From Bacillus pumilus (GTDB lineage: Bacteria; Bacillota; Bacilli; Bacillales; Bacillaceae), in NCBI RefSeq assembly GCF_009937765.1, contig NZ_CP047089.1, forward strand, positions 2,416,272 to 2,480,271: a stretch of DNA of 64,000 nucleotides, read 5' to 3'. Made by a program: the position numbers and the translations under genes. Position 1 is the stretch's first letter. Each line of letters opens with the position of its first letter. The notes below the pieces were generated by a model that worked only from the letters and a program-made list of their open reading frames with translations, did no database searches and was not told the DNA's origin. Below are positions 47,363 through 56,585 of this stretch, in pieces.

Positions 47363-48904
47363 ATGACAAATTTAGTAAATGAAATGATTTTGGTTCTAGA
47401 TTTCGGCAGTCAATACAATCAGCTGATCACACGCCGTATTCGTGAATTTGGTGTGTACAGTGAGCTTCATCCGCACACTTTAACTGCTGAAGAAATTAAA
47501 GAAATGGCGCCTAAAGGAATCATCCTTTCTGGCGGACCAAACAGTGTTTATGATGAAGGATCTTTCCGCTGTGATGAAAAGATTTTTGATCTAGACATTC
47601 CGATTCTAGGCATTTGCTACGGCATGCAGCTCATGACTCACTATTTAGGCGGGAAAGTAGAAGCGGCAAGCCAGCGTGAATACGGAAAAGCAGATATCCA
47701 CATTAATGGAACGCCTGCTTTATTTAAAGACCTTCCGACTGATCAAGTCGTTTGGATGAGCCATGGTGACCTCGTTGTTGAAGTACCAGAAGGCTTTACA
47801 GTTGATGCAACAAGTGCACATTGTCCAAACTCAGCGATGAGCTTAGCTGAGAAGAATTTCTATGGCGTTCAGTTCCACCCAGAGGTTCGTCACTCTGAGT
47901 ACGGAAATGACCTATTGAAAAACTTTGTCTTCGGCGTGTGTGATTGCGATGGCAAATGGTCAATGGAGAACTTCATTGAAATCGAAATGCAGAAAATCCG
48001 TGAAACAGTAGGCGATAAACAAGTACTGTGCGCACTAAGTGGCGGTGTGGATTCATCTGTTGTGGCGGTATTGATCCACAAAGCCATCGGCGATCAGCTG
48101 ACATGTATTTTCGTTGACCACGGTCTTCTTCGCAAAGGCGAAGCAGAAGGGGTTATGAAGACATTTAGCGAAGGTTTCAACATGAACGTGATTAAAGTAG
48201 ATGCAAAAGATCGTTTCTTAAACAAGCTAAAAGGTGTGTCTGATCCTGAGCAAAAACGTAAATTCATCGGTAACGAATTCATCTATGTATTCGATGACGA
48301 AGCGGACAAGCTAAAAGGAATCGACTACTTAGCACAAGGAACACTTTACACAGACATTATTGAGAGCGGAACAGCAACGGCACAAACAATCAAATCTCAT
48401 CACAACGTAGGCGGTCTTCCAGAAGACATGCAGTTCGAATTGATTGAGCCACTTAATACGCTATTCAAGGATGAAGTCCGTGCCTTAGGTTCAGAGCTTG
48501 GCATTCCTGATGACATCGTCTGGAGACAGCCATTCCCAGGTCCAGGACTAGGTATCCGTGTACTAGGTGAAATTTCTGAAGAAAAACTAGAAATCGTCCG
48601 TGAATCGGATGCGATTCTACGCGAAGAAATTGCCAACTTCGGCCTTGAGCGCGACATCTGGCAATACTTCACGGTTCTCCCAGACATCCGCAGCGTAGGT
48701 GTCATGGGTGACGCAAGAACATACGACTATACAATCGGCATCCGTGCTGTTACTTCTATTGATGGTATGACGAGTGACTGGGCAAGAATCCCTTGGGATG
48801 TACTTGAAAAGATCTCAACTCGTATCGTGAATGAAGTGAAGCATGTGAACCGCGTGGTGTATGATATTACGAGTAAGCCGCCTGCTACAATTGAGTGGGA
48901 GTAG
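47363..48904 (+). CDS. guaA: GMP synthase (glutamine-hydrolysing)
   Basis: GuaA converts XMP to GMP with ATP and glutamine. The 513-residue product has an N-terminal class I amidotransferase domain (catalytic Cys in GICYGMQL near residue 87, His/Glu in FHPE near 176), the ATP-pyrophosphatase P-loop LSGGVDSSV near 230, and the C-terminal dimerisation domain ending [20 protein letters not shown] precedes the ATG. Guanine-nucleotide supply links it with the guanine-switched pbuG 12 kb downstream. Confidence 0.97.
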   Translation: MTNLVNEMILVLDFGSQYNQLITRRIREFGVYSELHPHTLTAEEIKEMAPKGIILSGGPNSVYDEGSFRCDEKIFDLDIPILGICYGMQLMTHYLGGKVEAASQREYGKADIHINGTPALFKDLPTDQVVWMSHGDLVVEVPEGFTVDATSAHCPNSAMSLAEKNFYGVQFHPEVRHSEYGNDLLKNFVFGVCDCDGKWSMENFIEIEMQKIRETVGDKQVLCALSGGVDSSVVAVLIHKAIGDQLTCIFVDHGLLRKGEAEGVMKTFSEGFNMNVIKVDAKDRFLNKLKGVSDPEQKRKFIGNEFIYVFDDEADKLKGIDYLAQGTLYTDIIESGTATAQTIKSHHNVGGLPEDMQFELIEPLNTLFKDEVRALGSELGIPDDIVWRQPFPGPGLGIRVLGEISEEKLEIVRESDAILREEIANFGLERDIWQYFTVLPDIRSVGVMGDARTYDYTIGIRAVTSIDGMTSDWARIPWDVLEKISTRIVNEVKHVNRVVYDITSKPPATIEWE

Positions 48905-48906
48905 TT

Positions 48907-48957
48907 ATAAAAGAGATAGAAACCTTTGTGTATAAGGGGTTTCTATCTCTTTTTTAT
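48907..48957 (+). terminator. guaA terminator
   Basis: AAAAGAGATAGAAACC and GGGTTTCTATCTCTTTTTT form a 16-bp stem with a 12-base loop and a T run. Confidence 0.9.
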
Positions 48958-49121
48958 TTTTAATTGCACTTTTTGTTTCTGCTTCCCTAAATAGTCCACA
49001 GTAATTGCTTTTAGGGAGGGAATCATCGTTGTGCTTTGTCTCCTTAATGGAGATGATCCTATTTCATTTGTTAGCTGATTAAAATTACTGTTAGTGTACA
49101 GTCTCTCCAATGTCATGATTA

Positions 49122-50180
49122 TCATGATCTATTATTTAAACGATATTGATGTGGTGTTAAGTGATACTTTTTCTTAAATAAACGAATGAAATGCTCTACA
49201 TTTTGATAACCAACGGCTGTCGCAATATCATTTATTTGTAAATTACTGCTGGTTATCATTTCGCAGGCTTTTTCCAATCTTATTTCTTGTCGAATCTCAC
49301 GAAATGATTTGCCAAGCTTACGAGCTATATATTTAGACAGATAAGATGGTGAAAGGTTAAATTCCTCTGCCATCTCCTGGATTGTTATATGCTCACAACA
49401 TTGCTGAATATATTGGAGCATTTGAATCATACGTATATCACGATATTGTTTGACCTGATTTACGTTCATATGACTTGGTTTGAATCTTAATAAGAGACAT
49501 AATAATATCTCAAACAAATTATTCATAATCAACTGGTATCCAGGAAATCGATTATAATTTTCTGTAAACAGTTGAAGAGAGCAGTCTACCAAATTTTTAT
49601 CCAAGTGACTATGGAAAATAAGAATATTTTTATTTTCTTTTATATATAATGCATTCAAAAAGAATTCTGAAATGACATGATTGCCTTTTAACATTTTAAA
49701 AAACACTTTTTGAAAAGTACTTTTACGGATCATGATTTGGATTGCGATTGTATTCTCCATTACAATTGGCTTGTGTAGGGTGTTAGGTGGAATAAAGGCG
49801 ATATCTCCTGATTTTAAAGCCATTTTTTTATCTTCCACTTCTACATACATTTCATTTTCCAGAACATAGATCATCTCAAAGAAATCATGGATAGCCGACA
49901 ATTGAGGCATAAAACGGCTATACTTTCTCACTTCGATATCTTTCTCCTGACCTAACCACATGGTATCCTCTTTTTCAAATTCATTCTGCCCTTTTAGCAA
50001 AAATTCTTCTATATATATTTGCTTATGCATGAAAGTGTTTTGATCATAATCCTTCAAAAATAATTGCAATGATTGATTGTCATGCTTTTTCTGTTGGTAT
50101 TGTTGATAAAAGATTTCTTGCTCGTTGTATTCTCTTAAATATTGCATCGCTTCATGTTTTTCAAGTTTATCTTTTTCCAT
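49122..50180 (-). CDS. AraC-family regulator with cupin sensor domain
   Basis: A 352-residue protein in three parts: a charged N-terminal helix region (1-85), a cupin-type ligand domain (about 88-150, with FFEMIYVLENEMYVEV and GDIAFIPPNTLHKP), and a C-terminal AraC double helix-turn-helix (about 250-350, with ITIQEMAEEFNLSPSYLSKYI and NDIATAVGYQNVEHFIRLFKKKY). It follows the leuA-like gene with no gap (stop and ATG touch), so both are expressed from the T-box leader. Its effector and targets are unknown; a role in the same pathway is inferred from the operon. Low GC suggests a foreign origin. Confidence 0.85.
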   Translation of the reverse strand: MEKDKLEKHEAMQYLREYNEQEIFYQQYQQKKHDNQSLQLFLKDYDQNTFMHKQIYIEEFLLKGQNEFEKEDTMWLGQEKDIEVRKYSRFMPQLSAIHDFFEMIYVLENEMYVEVEDKKMALKSGDIAFIPPNTLHKPIVMENTIAIQIMIRKSTFQKVFFKMLKGNHVISEFFLNALYIKENKNILIFHSHLDKNLVDCSLQLFTENYNRFPGYQLIMNNLFEILLCLLLRFKPSHMNVNQVKQYRDIRMIQMLQYIQQCCEHITIQEMAEEFNLSPSYLSKYIARKLGKSFREIRQEIRLEKACEMITSSNLQINDIATAVGYQNVEHFIRLFKKKYHLTPHQYRLNNRS

Positions 50181-51845
50181 CTACATCCAAACCTCTAGCC
50201 TATTTACTGCAACCACAAGGGCTTTCACTGTTGCTTCTATAATATCTTTATCAATCCCAGCACCCCAATGCATTTTTCCTTGATGTGAAATTCCAATCTG
50301 TGCACAGGCTTTTGCTTGAGAATCCTTGCCCAAAGAATTCTGTTCATAGACTTCCAAATCATATTCGAGATGAAAATATGCTTTTAACGCATTACTGATC
50401 GCATCTAAACTTCCAGTGCCAGTTCCTTGTATGTCAATTTGTTGATGATCTCTCAGCAAAGTTAAGGTGACTTCCTGCTTTTCTCCTTTATGAAATTGAT
50501 AATCAAGCAGCTGGAAATGAGGGTGAAAATCAACATACTGCTTTTCAAAAACATGATATATTTCTTCGACAGACAATTCCCTATTTGACTGATCAGATAC
50601 TTTCTTCGCTTCATATCCCATGGCTTCATTCATTTGATAAGGAAGTTGAATGCCATAATTTGTTTCTAGTATATAACCTATGCCGCCTTTTCCAGACTGG
50701 CTATTGATTCGAATCACATCCGTTTGATAATTCCTCCCCAAGTCAACTGGATCTACTGGGATATACGGAACGTCCCATTTATCAACATGATGTTCCTTTC
50801 TATATTTCATACCTTTAGATATCGCATCTTGATGTGACCCAGAGAATGCGGTGAATACCATCTCGCCAGAATATGGCTGTCTCTCATGAACAGTAATGTT
50901 GGTTAGTTTTTCATATTGTTTACGAATCGCTTCTAGGTTATTGAAATTCAATTTTGGATCATAACCTTGTGAGTACATATTCATCGCCAAGGTGATCAAG
51001 TCTACGTTCCCTGTACGTTCACCGATACCGAATAATGTACCTTCGACTCTTTCTGCGCCAGCTAGCACGCCAAATTCTGCATCACTCACCCCAGAACCGC
51101 GGTCATTATGAGGATGAACAGATAATGTCACACTGTCTCGGTAAGACAGATTTTTGTGTATATACTCAATCTGACTTGCAAAGATATGAGGCATTGAATA
51201 TTCAACTGTTGTCGGAATATTGATGATCGCTTTATGATTTGGTGTCGGTTTCCAAATATCTAAAACACTGTTACAAATATTTAAAGCATAATCAACTTCT
51301 GTTCCTGGAAAGCTTTCAGGACTATATTGAAAATAAATATCGCTTTCTGTTTTTTCGGCAAGTTCCTTGACTAAAATAGCTCCATCCATTGCCATTTGTT
51401 TCACTTCATCTTTTGTTTTCTTAAATACTTGTCTGCGCTGCGCTTCTGAAGTCGAATTATATAAATGAACAATCGCTTTCGGTACCCCCTTAATGGCTTC
51501 GAAGGTCCGGCGGATAATATGCTCTCTCGCTTGCGTGATCACCATAATCGTGACATCGTCTGGAATCATATGATGATCAATCAGTGTCCGTAATAGCCTA
51601 AACTCCGTATCAGAAGCAGCTGGAAATGCGATTTCAATTTCTTTAAAACCGATCTCTACTAGTAATTGGAACATTTCCAATTTTTCTTCTAAGTTCATAG
51701 GAATAGGTAATGCTTGATTTCCATCCCGTAAGTCCACACTGCACCATATCGGAGCACTTTCTAATGTTTCGTTCTTCACCCAATCATAAGTAAGGTTCGG
51801 TGGCAAAAAGTATTTCTTTTCGTATTTTTTGTGGTTAAACATCAT
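50181..51845 (-). CDS. leuA: 2-isopropylmalate synthase, long (type 2) form
   Basis: A 554-residue enzyme of the LeuA type 2 class, which condenses acetyl-CoA and 2-ketoisovalerate, the first committed step to leucine. The DRE-TIM barrel has [12 protein letters not shown] near 35-46 with the metal Asp, and [18 protein letters not shown], which provides the metal His ligands. A C-terminal LeuA dimer/regulatory domain follows (about 430-550, [14 protein letters not shown]). It is unlike the 510-residue type 1 LeuA of the usual Bacillus ilv-leu operon. AGGAGG precedes the ATG. The upstream T-box has a leucine specifier. Related homocitrate- or citramalate-type substrates cannot be excluded. Confidence 0.88.
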   Translation of the reverse strand: MMFNHKKYEKKYFLPPNLTYDWVKNETLESAPIWCSVDLRDGNQALPIPMNLEEKLEMFQLLVEIGFKEIEIAFPAASDTEFRLLRTLIDHHMIPDDVTIMVITQAREHIIRRTFEAIKGVPKAIVHLYNSTSEAQRRQVFKKTKDEVKQMAMDGAILVKELAEKTESDIYFQYSPESFPGTEVDYALNICNSVLDIWKPTPNHKAIINIPTTVEYSMPHIFASQIEYIHKNLSYRDSVTLSVHPHNDRGSGVSDAEFGVLAGAERVEGTLFGIGERTGNVDLITLAMNMYSQGYDPKLNFNNLEAIRKQYEKLTNITVHERQPYSGEMVFTAFSGSHQDAISKGMKYRKEHHVDKWDVPYIPVDPVDLGRNYQTDVIRINSQSGKGGIGYILETNYGIQLPYQMNEAMGYEAKKVSDQSNRELSVEEIYHVFEKQYVDFHPHFQLLDYQFHKGEKQEVTLTLLRDHQQIDIQGTGTGSLDAISNALKAYFHLEYDLEVYEQNSLGKDSQAKACAQIGISHQGKMHWGAGIDKDIIEATVKALVVAVNRLEVWM

Positions 51846-51868
51846 CCATTCCTCCTGTAATTGGAATA

Positions 51869-52168
51869 TAAAAAAAGCCTATCATCTCCAAGATTGAACT
51901 TGGAGACGAAAGACTTCTTCTTACGCGGTACCACCCCTGTTTCATGATAACTTTACATTATCATGCCCTTATTCGGATACAGATTGTTATATCTTATATC
52001 CTTCCCATATAACGGTGGGGCGCCGACCTTAACTACATCAATCCTTTTCATTTCACTAAGGCTACTCTAAGGTGAGTTCCTTGCCTTTTTGTTATTGCTT
52101 CTCATCAACCAGCAACTTTCTGAAAACATTTAGGCAAGTACTATTCCTTATCATCGCATTCTCATTTT
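51869..52168 (-). ncRNA. T-box leader with CUC (Leu) specifier, upstream of leuA
   Basis: On the minus strand the T-box sequence GGGGTGGTACCGCG is at 51922-51936, followed by a terminator (CTCCAAG/CTTGGAG with outer pairing, then seven T, 51869-51915). Upstream are a stem I with CTTGCCT/AGGCAAG and the specifier segment GGAACTCACC, placing the codon CTC (Leu) at 52074-52076, and the GATGATAAGGAATAGTA 5' motif. A TATAAT lies just upstream (near 52181-52188). Uncharged tRNA-Leu should stabilise the antiterminator and switch on leuA and the AraC gene. Confidence 0.92.
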
Positions 52169-52267
52169 TCTGATTTTTTCTATTATACCAAGATGACAAA
52201 AAAGAGGTAGTGGTAGGGATGTCTTTTTCAATTGATTTTTTTTGTCCTATGGGTGCTTATCTTCATT

Positions 52268-52375
52268 TTACTTCTGTTTTAATGTGGTATCCTCCTCACC
52301 AAATAAAAATCCAAGGCCACAAATAAAGGTGAGTGAATTCAAAGCGAACAATAAAATCGCGCCCATTTTTTTCAT
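52268..52375 (-). CDS. Putative 35-residue membrane peptide
   Basis: An ATG at 52375 with a strong AAGAGGAGG ribosome site opens a 35-codon frame: MKKMGAILLFALN..., a basic start, one hydrophobic helix (about 5-25) and an acidic-to-basic tail ending EEDTTLKQK. It reads like a short secreted or membrane peptide. It lies 30 bases downstream of the AraC gene at 52406-53293 in the same direction and may be co-transcribed with it. No homologue is known to me. Confidence 0.6.
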   Translation of the reverse strand: MKKMGAILLFALNSLTFICGLGFLFGEEDTTLKQK

Positions 52376-52405
52376 ATCAATTAACCTCCTCTTAAATTCA
52401 GTCTG

Positions 52406-53293
52406 CTAGCCTTCAAAATTTAAATTCACTGGTTCATCCTCTAAATGATCCACAGTATTTTGTTCTGTCACTGGCACACTTTCATCTACAATTTTAAAAC
52501 TAAGTTCGTCCATCCAAATGTGACCTGGACCTTGTAGTAATATGCCAAACGCAATGACTTCACTTTTTACTGGAACATCTAGTACGACACTAAAATGATT
52601 CCAGCCATTTGTTCCTGTAATAGGACGGTTCATCATGTTGTCAAACGCAAGAATTTCACCTGAAGAGTGGTCAATTCTCATCCATAAACCAGCTGAGCCT
52701 TGCACATCTTCGCTTTTAACAAAAGCAGAAAATTGAAGCCGTTCTCCTCGGTAACGATCAGATTTAATTTGCTGCATCAATGTTGCGAAACCTCCAGCTT
52801 TTTTATCATTTGATTTTAAATAAGCGGAGTTAGTCCCACTGTGTACAATTCTGTTATCCAAACCTGTTTCATAGTCAGATGGGGTATCCCCCGTCATAAT
52901 CCATCCAGTAGGTGTGTTCTGATGATCTGCCATATTTGTTTCCTCCTCATTAATTACATTCCTTAATAATTTCCGATAACGTGCGGGTGACATGTCATAT
53001 ATCTTCTTAAAGGCTCTAGTAAAGGATTCCTGTGAACTAAATCGATACTGCAATGCGATGTCAATCGCCCGTTGGTCTGTATGAATTAAATCCTTCGCCG
53101 CTTGGGTCATCCGTCGTTCCCGTATATAATCAACCACTGACTTCTTAATCACTTTTTTGAACATACGGTGAAAGTGAAACCTAGAATAACCAGCGTGTTT
53201 CGCTAGAGTTTGAAGCGGTAAATCATCTTTCAGATGCTGTTCAATATATTTCAATGTTTCTTGAATCGTTTTCTCATGTTCTTGATAGGACAA
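52406..53293 (-). CDS. AraC-family regulator with C-terminal beta-sandwich domain
   Basis: A 295-residue protein with the AraC DNA-binding domain at the N-terminus (about 8-108: LPLQTLAKHAGYSRFHFHRMF and IDIALQYRFSSQESFTRAFKKIY). The C-terminal part (about 125-275) begins PTGWIMTGDTPSDYETGLD and contains GLWMRIDHSSGEILAFDNM and HIWMDELSF, resembling a carbohydrate-binding jelly-roll. DNA binding first and sensor last is the MarA/Rob-like arrangement. The effector is unknown. GGAGGTGC precedes the ATG. It is divergent from a second AraC gene. Confidence 0.82.
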   Translation of the reverse strand: MSYQEHEKTIQETLKYIEQHLKDDLPLQTLAKHAGYSRFHFHRMFKKVIKKSVVDYIRERRMTQAAKDLIHTDQRAIDIALQYRFSSQESFTRAFKKIYDMSPARYRKLLRNVINEEETNMADHQNTPTGWIMTGDTPSDYETGLDNRIVHSGTNSAYLKSNDKKAGGFATLMQQIKSDRYRGERLQFSAFVKSEDVQGSAGLWMRIDHSSGEILAFDNMMNRPITGTNGWNHFSVVLDVPVKSEVIAFGILLQGPGHIWMDELSFKIVDESVPVTEQNTVDHLEDEPVNLNFEG

Positions 53294-53502
53294 CCGAGCA
53301 CCTCCTTGCCTTGTGAGTTTAGTATAGCGGAAATGCTCTTTAGGAAACTTGACTTTTTGTGCTATGTTGCAATATCAAAGAGTAGAGGAAAAGCATTTTA
53401 AAAATAAATAAGTGGAAGTCTATTAAAAATCAACAATTAGCACAAATGATCAAAAAAAAGAGGAGGGAAGTAATAAAATAAAAGGTAGAGGGGGGAGAAA
53501 CA

Positions 53503-54375
53503 ATGGATTACTATGAGAGAATACAGCATTCAATTGAGTTTATTGAGGAGAACCTCCAAAACAATATAAGTATAAAGGAGATTTCCTCGAAATCCTGCTT
53601 TTCAGCGTTTCATTTTCAGCGATTGTTTCAAGCCATTACAGGTTTTTCTGTGCAAGAGTATATTAGAAATAGAAGGCTCTCTGAGGCTGCTCGATTATTA
53701 AAAGAAACAAAGCAGAATGTCTTACACATAGCGATTGCTTTCCAGTATGGATCTCAAGAAGCGTTTACTCGTGCTTTTGTACAATTCTTTGGAGTGACAC
53801 CAGGCAGGTTTCGAAAAGAGGGAGTGATGTTAAAGAAACAAAACAAAATGGATTTTTTAGCGTACCAATCTAAGCTAGACAGTGAACTCAATATGAATAA
53901 ACCTGTTATCACTCAATTAGGCAATTTTTATATCATTGGTTACGAGTATCAAACTAATCTTCAAAATGAGGAATATTTCACTGACATTCCTTTGTTTTAT
54001 ATGGATTTTGGAAAAAAGGAGTATTATCAACAGATTCAAAAGAAAATAGCACCTCATATGGCTTATGGTATATCTACTTCTTTTCAAGATGATGGTCATT
54101 TTTCGTTTGTGGTAGGGGAAGAAGTGGAGGATTTCGATCTATAATTAAATGAAGGGTTTGTAAAAATAGTGATTCCTGAGGGGAAATATGCAGAATTTAA
54201 AGTGAGTGGATCTCATGAAATGGTGCAAAACACTAGAAGATATATCTATGGTAGCTGGCTTCCAAATTCAAATTATGAAAGAACAAGTGGACCAGATTTT
54301 GAAATAACAGATGTCTTACATTCGAATGGCCCGAACGATATCAAAATGAAAATCTATATTCCTATCAAGGAATAA
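53503..54375 (+). pseudogene. AraC-family regulator with GyrI-like domain, interrupted by an in-frame stop
   Basis: The first 213 codons encode an AraC DNA-binding domain (about 1-105, SIKEISSKSCFSAFHFQRLF) and most of a GyrI-like effector domain. A TAA at 54142-54144 ends it after EEVEDFDL. The same reading frame continues at once with LNEGFVKIVIPEGKYAEFKVSG to a second stop at 54375, exactly the missing end of the GyrI-like fold. Total length would be 290 residues, as in YdeE-like regulators. So a single nonsense change, or a sequencing error, splits the gene. The truncated protein keeps its DNA-binding part and may still bind DNA. Confidence 0.85.
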
Positions 54376-54388
54376 GGGGGATTAAGAG

Positions 54389-54964
54389 ATGCAAATAGAA
54401 AGTCTGTTTGGAACTTTTCCTGTAGTTGCGTCAAAGAATATATTGTTAAAAAAGGTGGAAGAGCATCATTTGCCAGAGTTATTTTCAATTTACGACAATG
54501 ACGCAGTCTTTCAGTATTGTGGAATCATTCCCAAACATAACCTCCAAACGGTAAAAAAGATGATTGGACATTTTGAACGAGATTATACGAAGAAAAGCAG
54601 AGTGAAATGGGGAATCTTTCAAAAGAACATGCCCCATACGCTAGTTGGCATCATTGAAATAATGGACCTCAATCAAAAAGTGAATGCGGTGACGATTGGC
54701 TATTTCTTGGCAGAGGAACATTGGGGCAAGGGCATCGCAACAGAAGCTGTCTCTACACTTGTGACATTTCTTTTTGAAGAGATTGATATCAATAGAATTC
54801 AAGCAGAGGTCATGCCAGCAAATGAAGTATCGAAAAAAGTCCTATTGAAAAATGGTTTTATCAAAGAAGGGCTCCTCAGACAAGCTGTTTTATGGTCTGG
54901 CAAAGGAGTTGTTGATTTAGAAATATACAGCATGTTGAAGGCGGATTACATACATGGTGAATAA
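54389..54964 (+). CDS. GNAT acetyltransferase, RimJ/RimL type
   Basis: A 191-residue GNAT-fold protein. Motif A is AEEHWGKGIATEAVSTLV near residues 110-127 and motif B region NEVSKKVLLKNGFIKEGLLR near 150-169. This subgroup acetylates protein N-termini or small amines; the substrate cannot be read from sequence. It follows the interrupted AraC gene by 13 bases, so it may be its target and co-transcribed. AAGGGGG precedes the ATG. Confidence 0.85.
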   Translation: MQIESLFGTFPVVASKNILLKKVEEHHLPELFSIYDNDAVFQYCGIIPKHNLQTVKKMIGHFERDYTKKSRVKWGIFQKNMPHTLVGIIEIMDLNQKVNAVTIGYFLAEEHWGKGIATEAVSTLVTFLFEEIDINRIQAEVMPANEVSKKVLLKNGFIKEGLLRQAVLWSGKGVVDLEIYSMLKADYIHGE

Positions 54965-55063
54965 GCTTGATCACGTGATGATGAGGCGTTTAAAATATCA
55001 GCTTTTTGTTTTGCCATCAATACAAACTTAAAGTTGATCTATTCTGGTTATAAAAGTACAAAC

Positions 55064-55093
55064 AAAAAAGCGAGTGAGCATCTCGCTTTTTTT
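55064..55093. terminator. Terminator between two convergent acetyltransferase genes
   Basis: AAAAAGCGAG-TGAGCAT-CTCGCTTTTTTT, usable in both directions. Confidence 0.88.
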
Positions 55094-55103
55094 GTTTTCC
55101 AAC

Positions 55104-55670
55104 CTATTGTGTATTGTAATCCCGCTTCAAAATAGAATACATAAACACATCATCAAACCCATGTTGGCCAAGATCATACTCTCTCAATAAACCCTCTTGT
55201 ACAAAATCTATCTTCTCCAATAATTGAACAGAGGACGTATTTGCTGGATCAATAATGGCTTCAATCCGGTTTAAGTTCATTTCCTGAAATCCATATCGCA
55301 ATACCGCAGTAATCGCTTCCTTCATAATGCCTTTTCTCCAATGATCGTGGTGTAATTCATAGCCAATTTCCGTGCGGCAGTGCTGTTTTTCCAAGTTAAG
55401 AAATCCACAGCTGCCGATGATCGCAGGATCATCTTTTAAAGAAATGCCCCACCGGATGCCTGTTTGTTCTTTGAAGATATTGTCATACCACTTGATTTCT
55501 CCTTTTGTGTCTTCAATGGATTCATGAGCATCAATGCCCATGTAGCGGCACACGGCTTCATTGGATAAATAGGTATGCATATCCTCAGCATCTTCGATCG
55601 TTGCTTGTTTTAAGATTAGTCTTTCGGTATGAATTGTTGGAAATGTTTGTGGAAAGTTGATTTTTTTCAT
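55104..55670 (-). CDS. GNAT acetyltransferase, RimJ/RimL type (second)
   Basis: A 188-residue GNAT protein (MKKINFPQTFPTIHTERL start; acetyl-CoA motif HHDHWRKGIMKEAI near residues 111-124; NTSSVQLLEKIDFVQEGLLREY near 147). It is only distantly like the other acetyltransferase 140 bases away, so the pair is not a recent duplication. I chose the ATG at 55670, preceded by GGAGG; the frame extends 21 codons upstream over the preceding small gene. Substrate unknown. Confidence 0.85.
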   Translation of the reverse strand: MKKINFPQTFPTIHTERLILKQATIEDAEDMHTYLSNEAVCRYMGIDAHESIEDTKGEIKWYDNIFKEQTGIRWGISLKDDPAIIGSCGFLNLEKQHCRTEIGYELHHDHWRKGIMKEAITAVLRYGFQEMNLNRIEAIIDPANTSSVQLLEKIDFVQEGLLREYDLGQHGFDDVFMYSILKRDYNTQ

Positions 55671-55674
55671 TTGA

Positions 55675-55860
55675 TTATCCTCCATGCGATGTCTTTTGTT
55701 CTGTACATGCCTGACAATAAAAAACCCCTTCATTCCTCAGCCAAGCCTTCACCTCTGTCATTCCTTTTCTCTTTGGATAGACCAACTTAACGTACACTTC
55801 TTCGTTTCCTTCTATTTTTTTCTGACAGCTAGCACACGTGGGTTCTTCGAATCGAAACAA
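55675..55860 (-). CDS. Zinc-ribbon mini-protein
   Basis: A 61-residue protein with two CxxC pairs, TCASCQKK near residues 8-15 and YCQACTEQ near 49-56, separated by a strand-rich stretch, the pattern of a small structural zinc ribbon. The start is a TTG at 55860 after AAGGGG. Its stop lies four bases before the acetyltransferase start, whose ribosome site it contains, so the two are coupled. Similar short Bacillus proteins are often annotated, without evidence, as iron-hydroxamate transport proteins. Confidence 0.7.
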   Translation of the reverse strand: MFRFEEPTCASCQKKIEGNEEVYVKLVYPKRKGMTEVKAWLRNEGVFYCQACTEQKTSHGG

Positions 55861-56039
55861 TCGACATACCCCTTTTTGTAGATATTTCTTCCATTATATC
55901 AAATATCCAACTTGTTCTTTCGACTCTATTCTTCACTTTCTCTATTTTTATCCGACATATGCTAAGTAAAAGAAATTTCCGTTTGTTGAAACCGTTTGAG
56001 AGAAAGCTTGCTCTAACAGGTGTAGGAGGTGTGAGTGAG

Positions 56040-56585
56040 ATGAAGCAAGTGCGTCTAATTAAAAAAGCACAAAGAGGGAATGTCCCGGCATTTGAGACAT
56101 TAATGCTGATGTATCAAGAGCGTTTATATAAAACGGCTTTTCTCTATACAAGAAATAAAGAGGATTCGTTAGATGCTGTTCAGGAGACGGTCATTAAAGC
56201 ATTTAAACATTTATCTGGATTAAAAGAACCGGCTTATTTTTCTACATGGCTGACTAGGATTTTGATCAATACACTTTTTGCGATGAAGAAAAAGCAGCAA
56301 GATGTTGTGTCGTTTGAACAGCAGCACGAAAGCGTTGAGTGCAATGATTTTTTGGAAGACAAGCTAGATTTAAAACATGCTCTTGATGTGTTAGACGAGC
56401 AATATCAGGTTGTGATTCAGCTATTTTATTTTCAAGATTATTCGATTTCGATGATTTCTCAGCAGATGGGTATGCCTGAAGGAACGGTCAAAACTCATTT
56501 GTATCGCGCAAGAAAGCTATTAAAGCAAACATTGGAAAAGGAGGAGAGTGTCGATGGAACGAAAAGAAATGAAAAAGCTTTATGA
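56040..56585 (+). CDS. ECF-type RNA polymerase sigma factor
   Basis: A 181-residue sigma-70 factor with region 2 (about 10-75: PAFETLMLMYQERLYKTAFLYTRNKEDSLDAVQETVIKAF) and region 4 (about 115-165: YSISMISQQMGMPEGTVKTHLYRARKLL), and nothing between, which defines the ECF group. The ATG at 56040 is preceded by AGGAGGTG. The gene overlaps the next one by 32 bases, the usual sigma/anti-sigma coupling. A TGAAAC at 55987-55992 could be an autoregulatory ECF -35, but I find no convincing -10. It does not match a specific B. subtilis sigma factor I can name. Confidence 0.88.
   Translation: MKQVRLIKKAQRGNVPAFETLMLMYQERLYKTAFLYTRNKEDSLDAVQETVIKAFKHLSGLKEPAYFSTWLTRILINTLFAMKKKQQDVVSFEQQHESVECNDFLEDKLDLKHALDVLDEQYQVVIQLFYFQDYSISMISQQMGMPEGTVKTHLYRARKLLKQTLEKEESVDGTKRNEKAL

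Noticed and set aside
48943-49125. 60-codon minus-strand frame overlapping the end of the AraC gene (MIIMTLERLYTNSN start)
   Set aside because: No ribosome site, its end lies inside the guaA terminator, and no recognisable domain; most likely non-coding, though a decayed gene cannot be excluded.
53503-54144. The 213-residue AraC protein as a complete gene with a separate downstream gene at 54169
   Set aside because: The second frame is in phase, has no ribosome site, and encodes exactly the missing end of the effector domain.
55987-56013. TGAAAC as -35 of an autoregulated ECF promoter
   Set aside because: No CGTA/CGTC-like -10 at 16-17 bases; only the -35 resembles the consensus.
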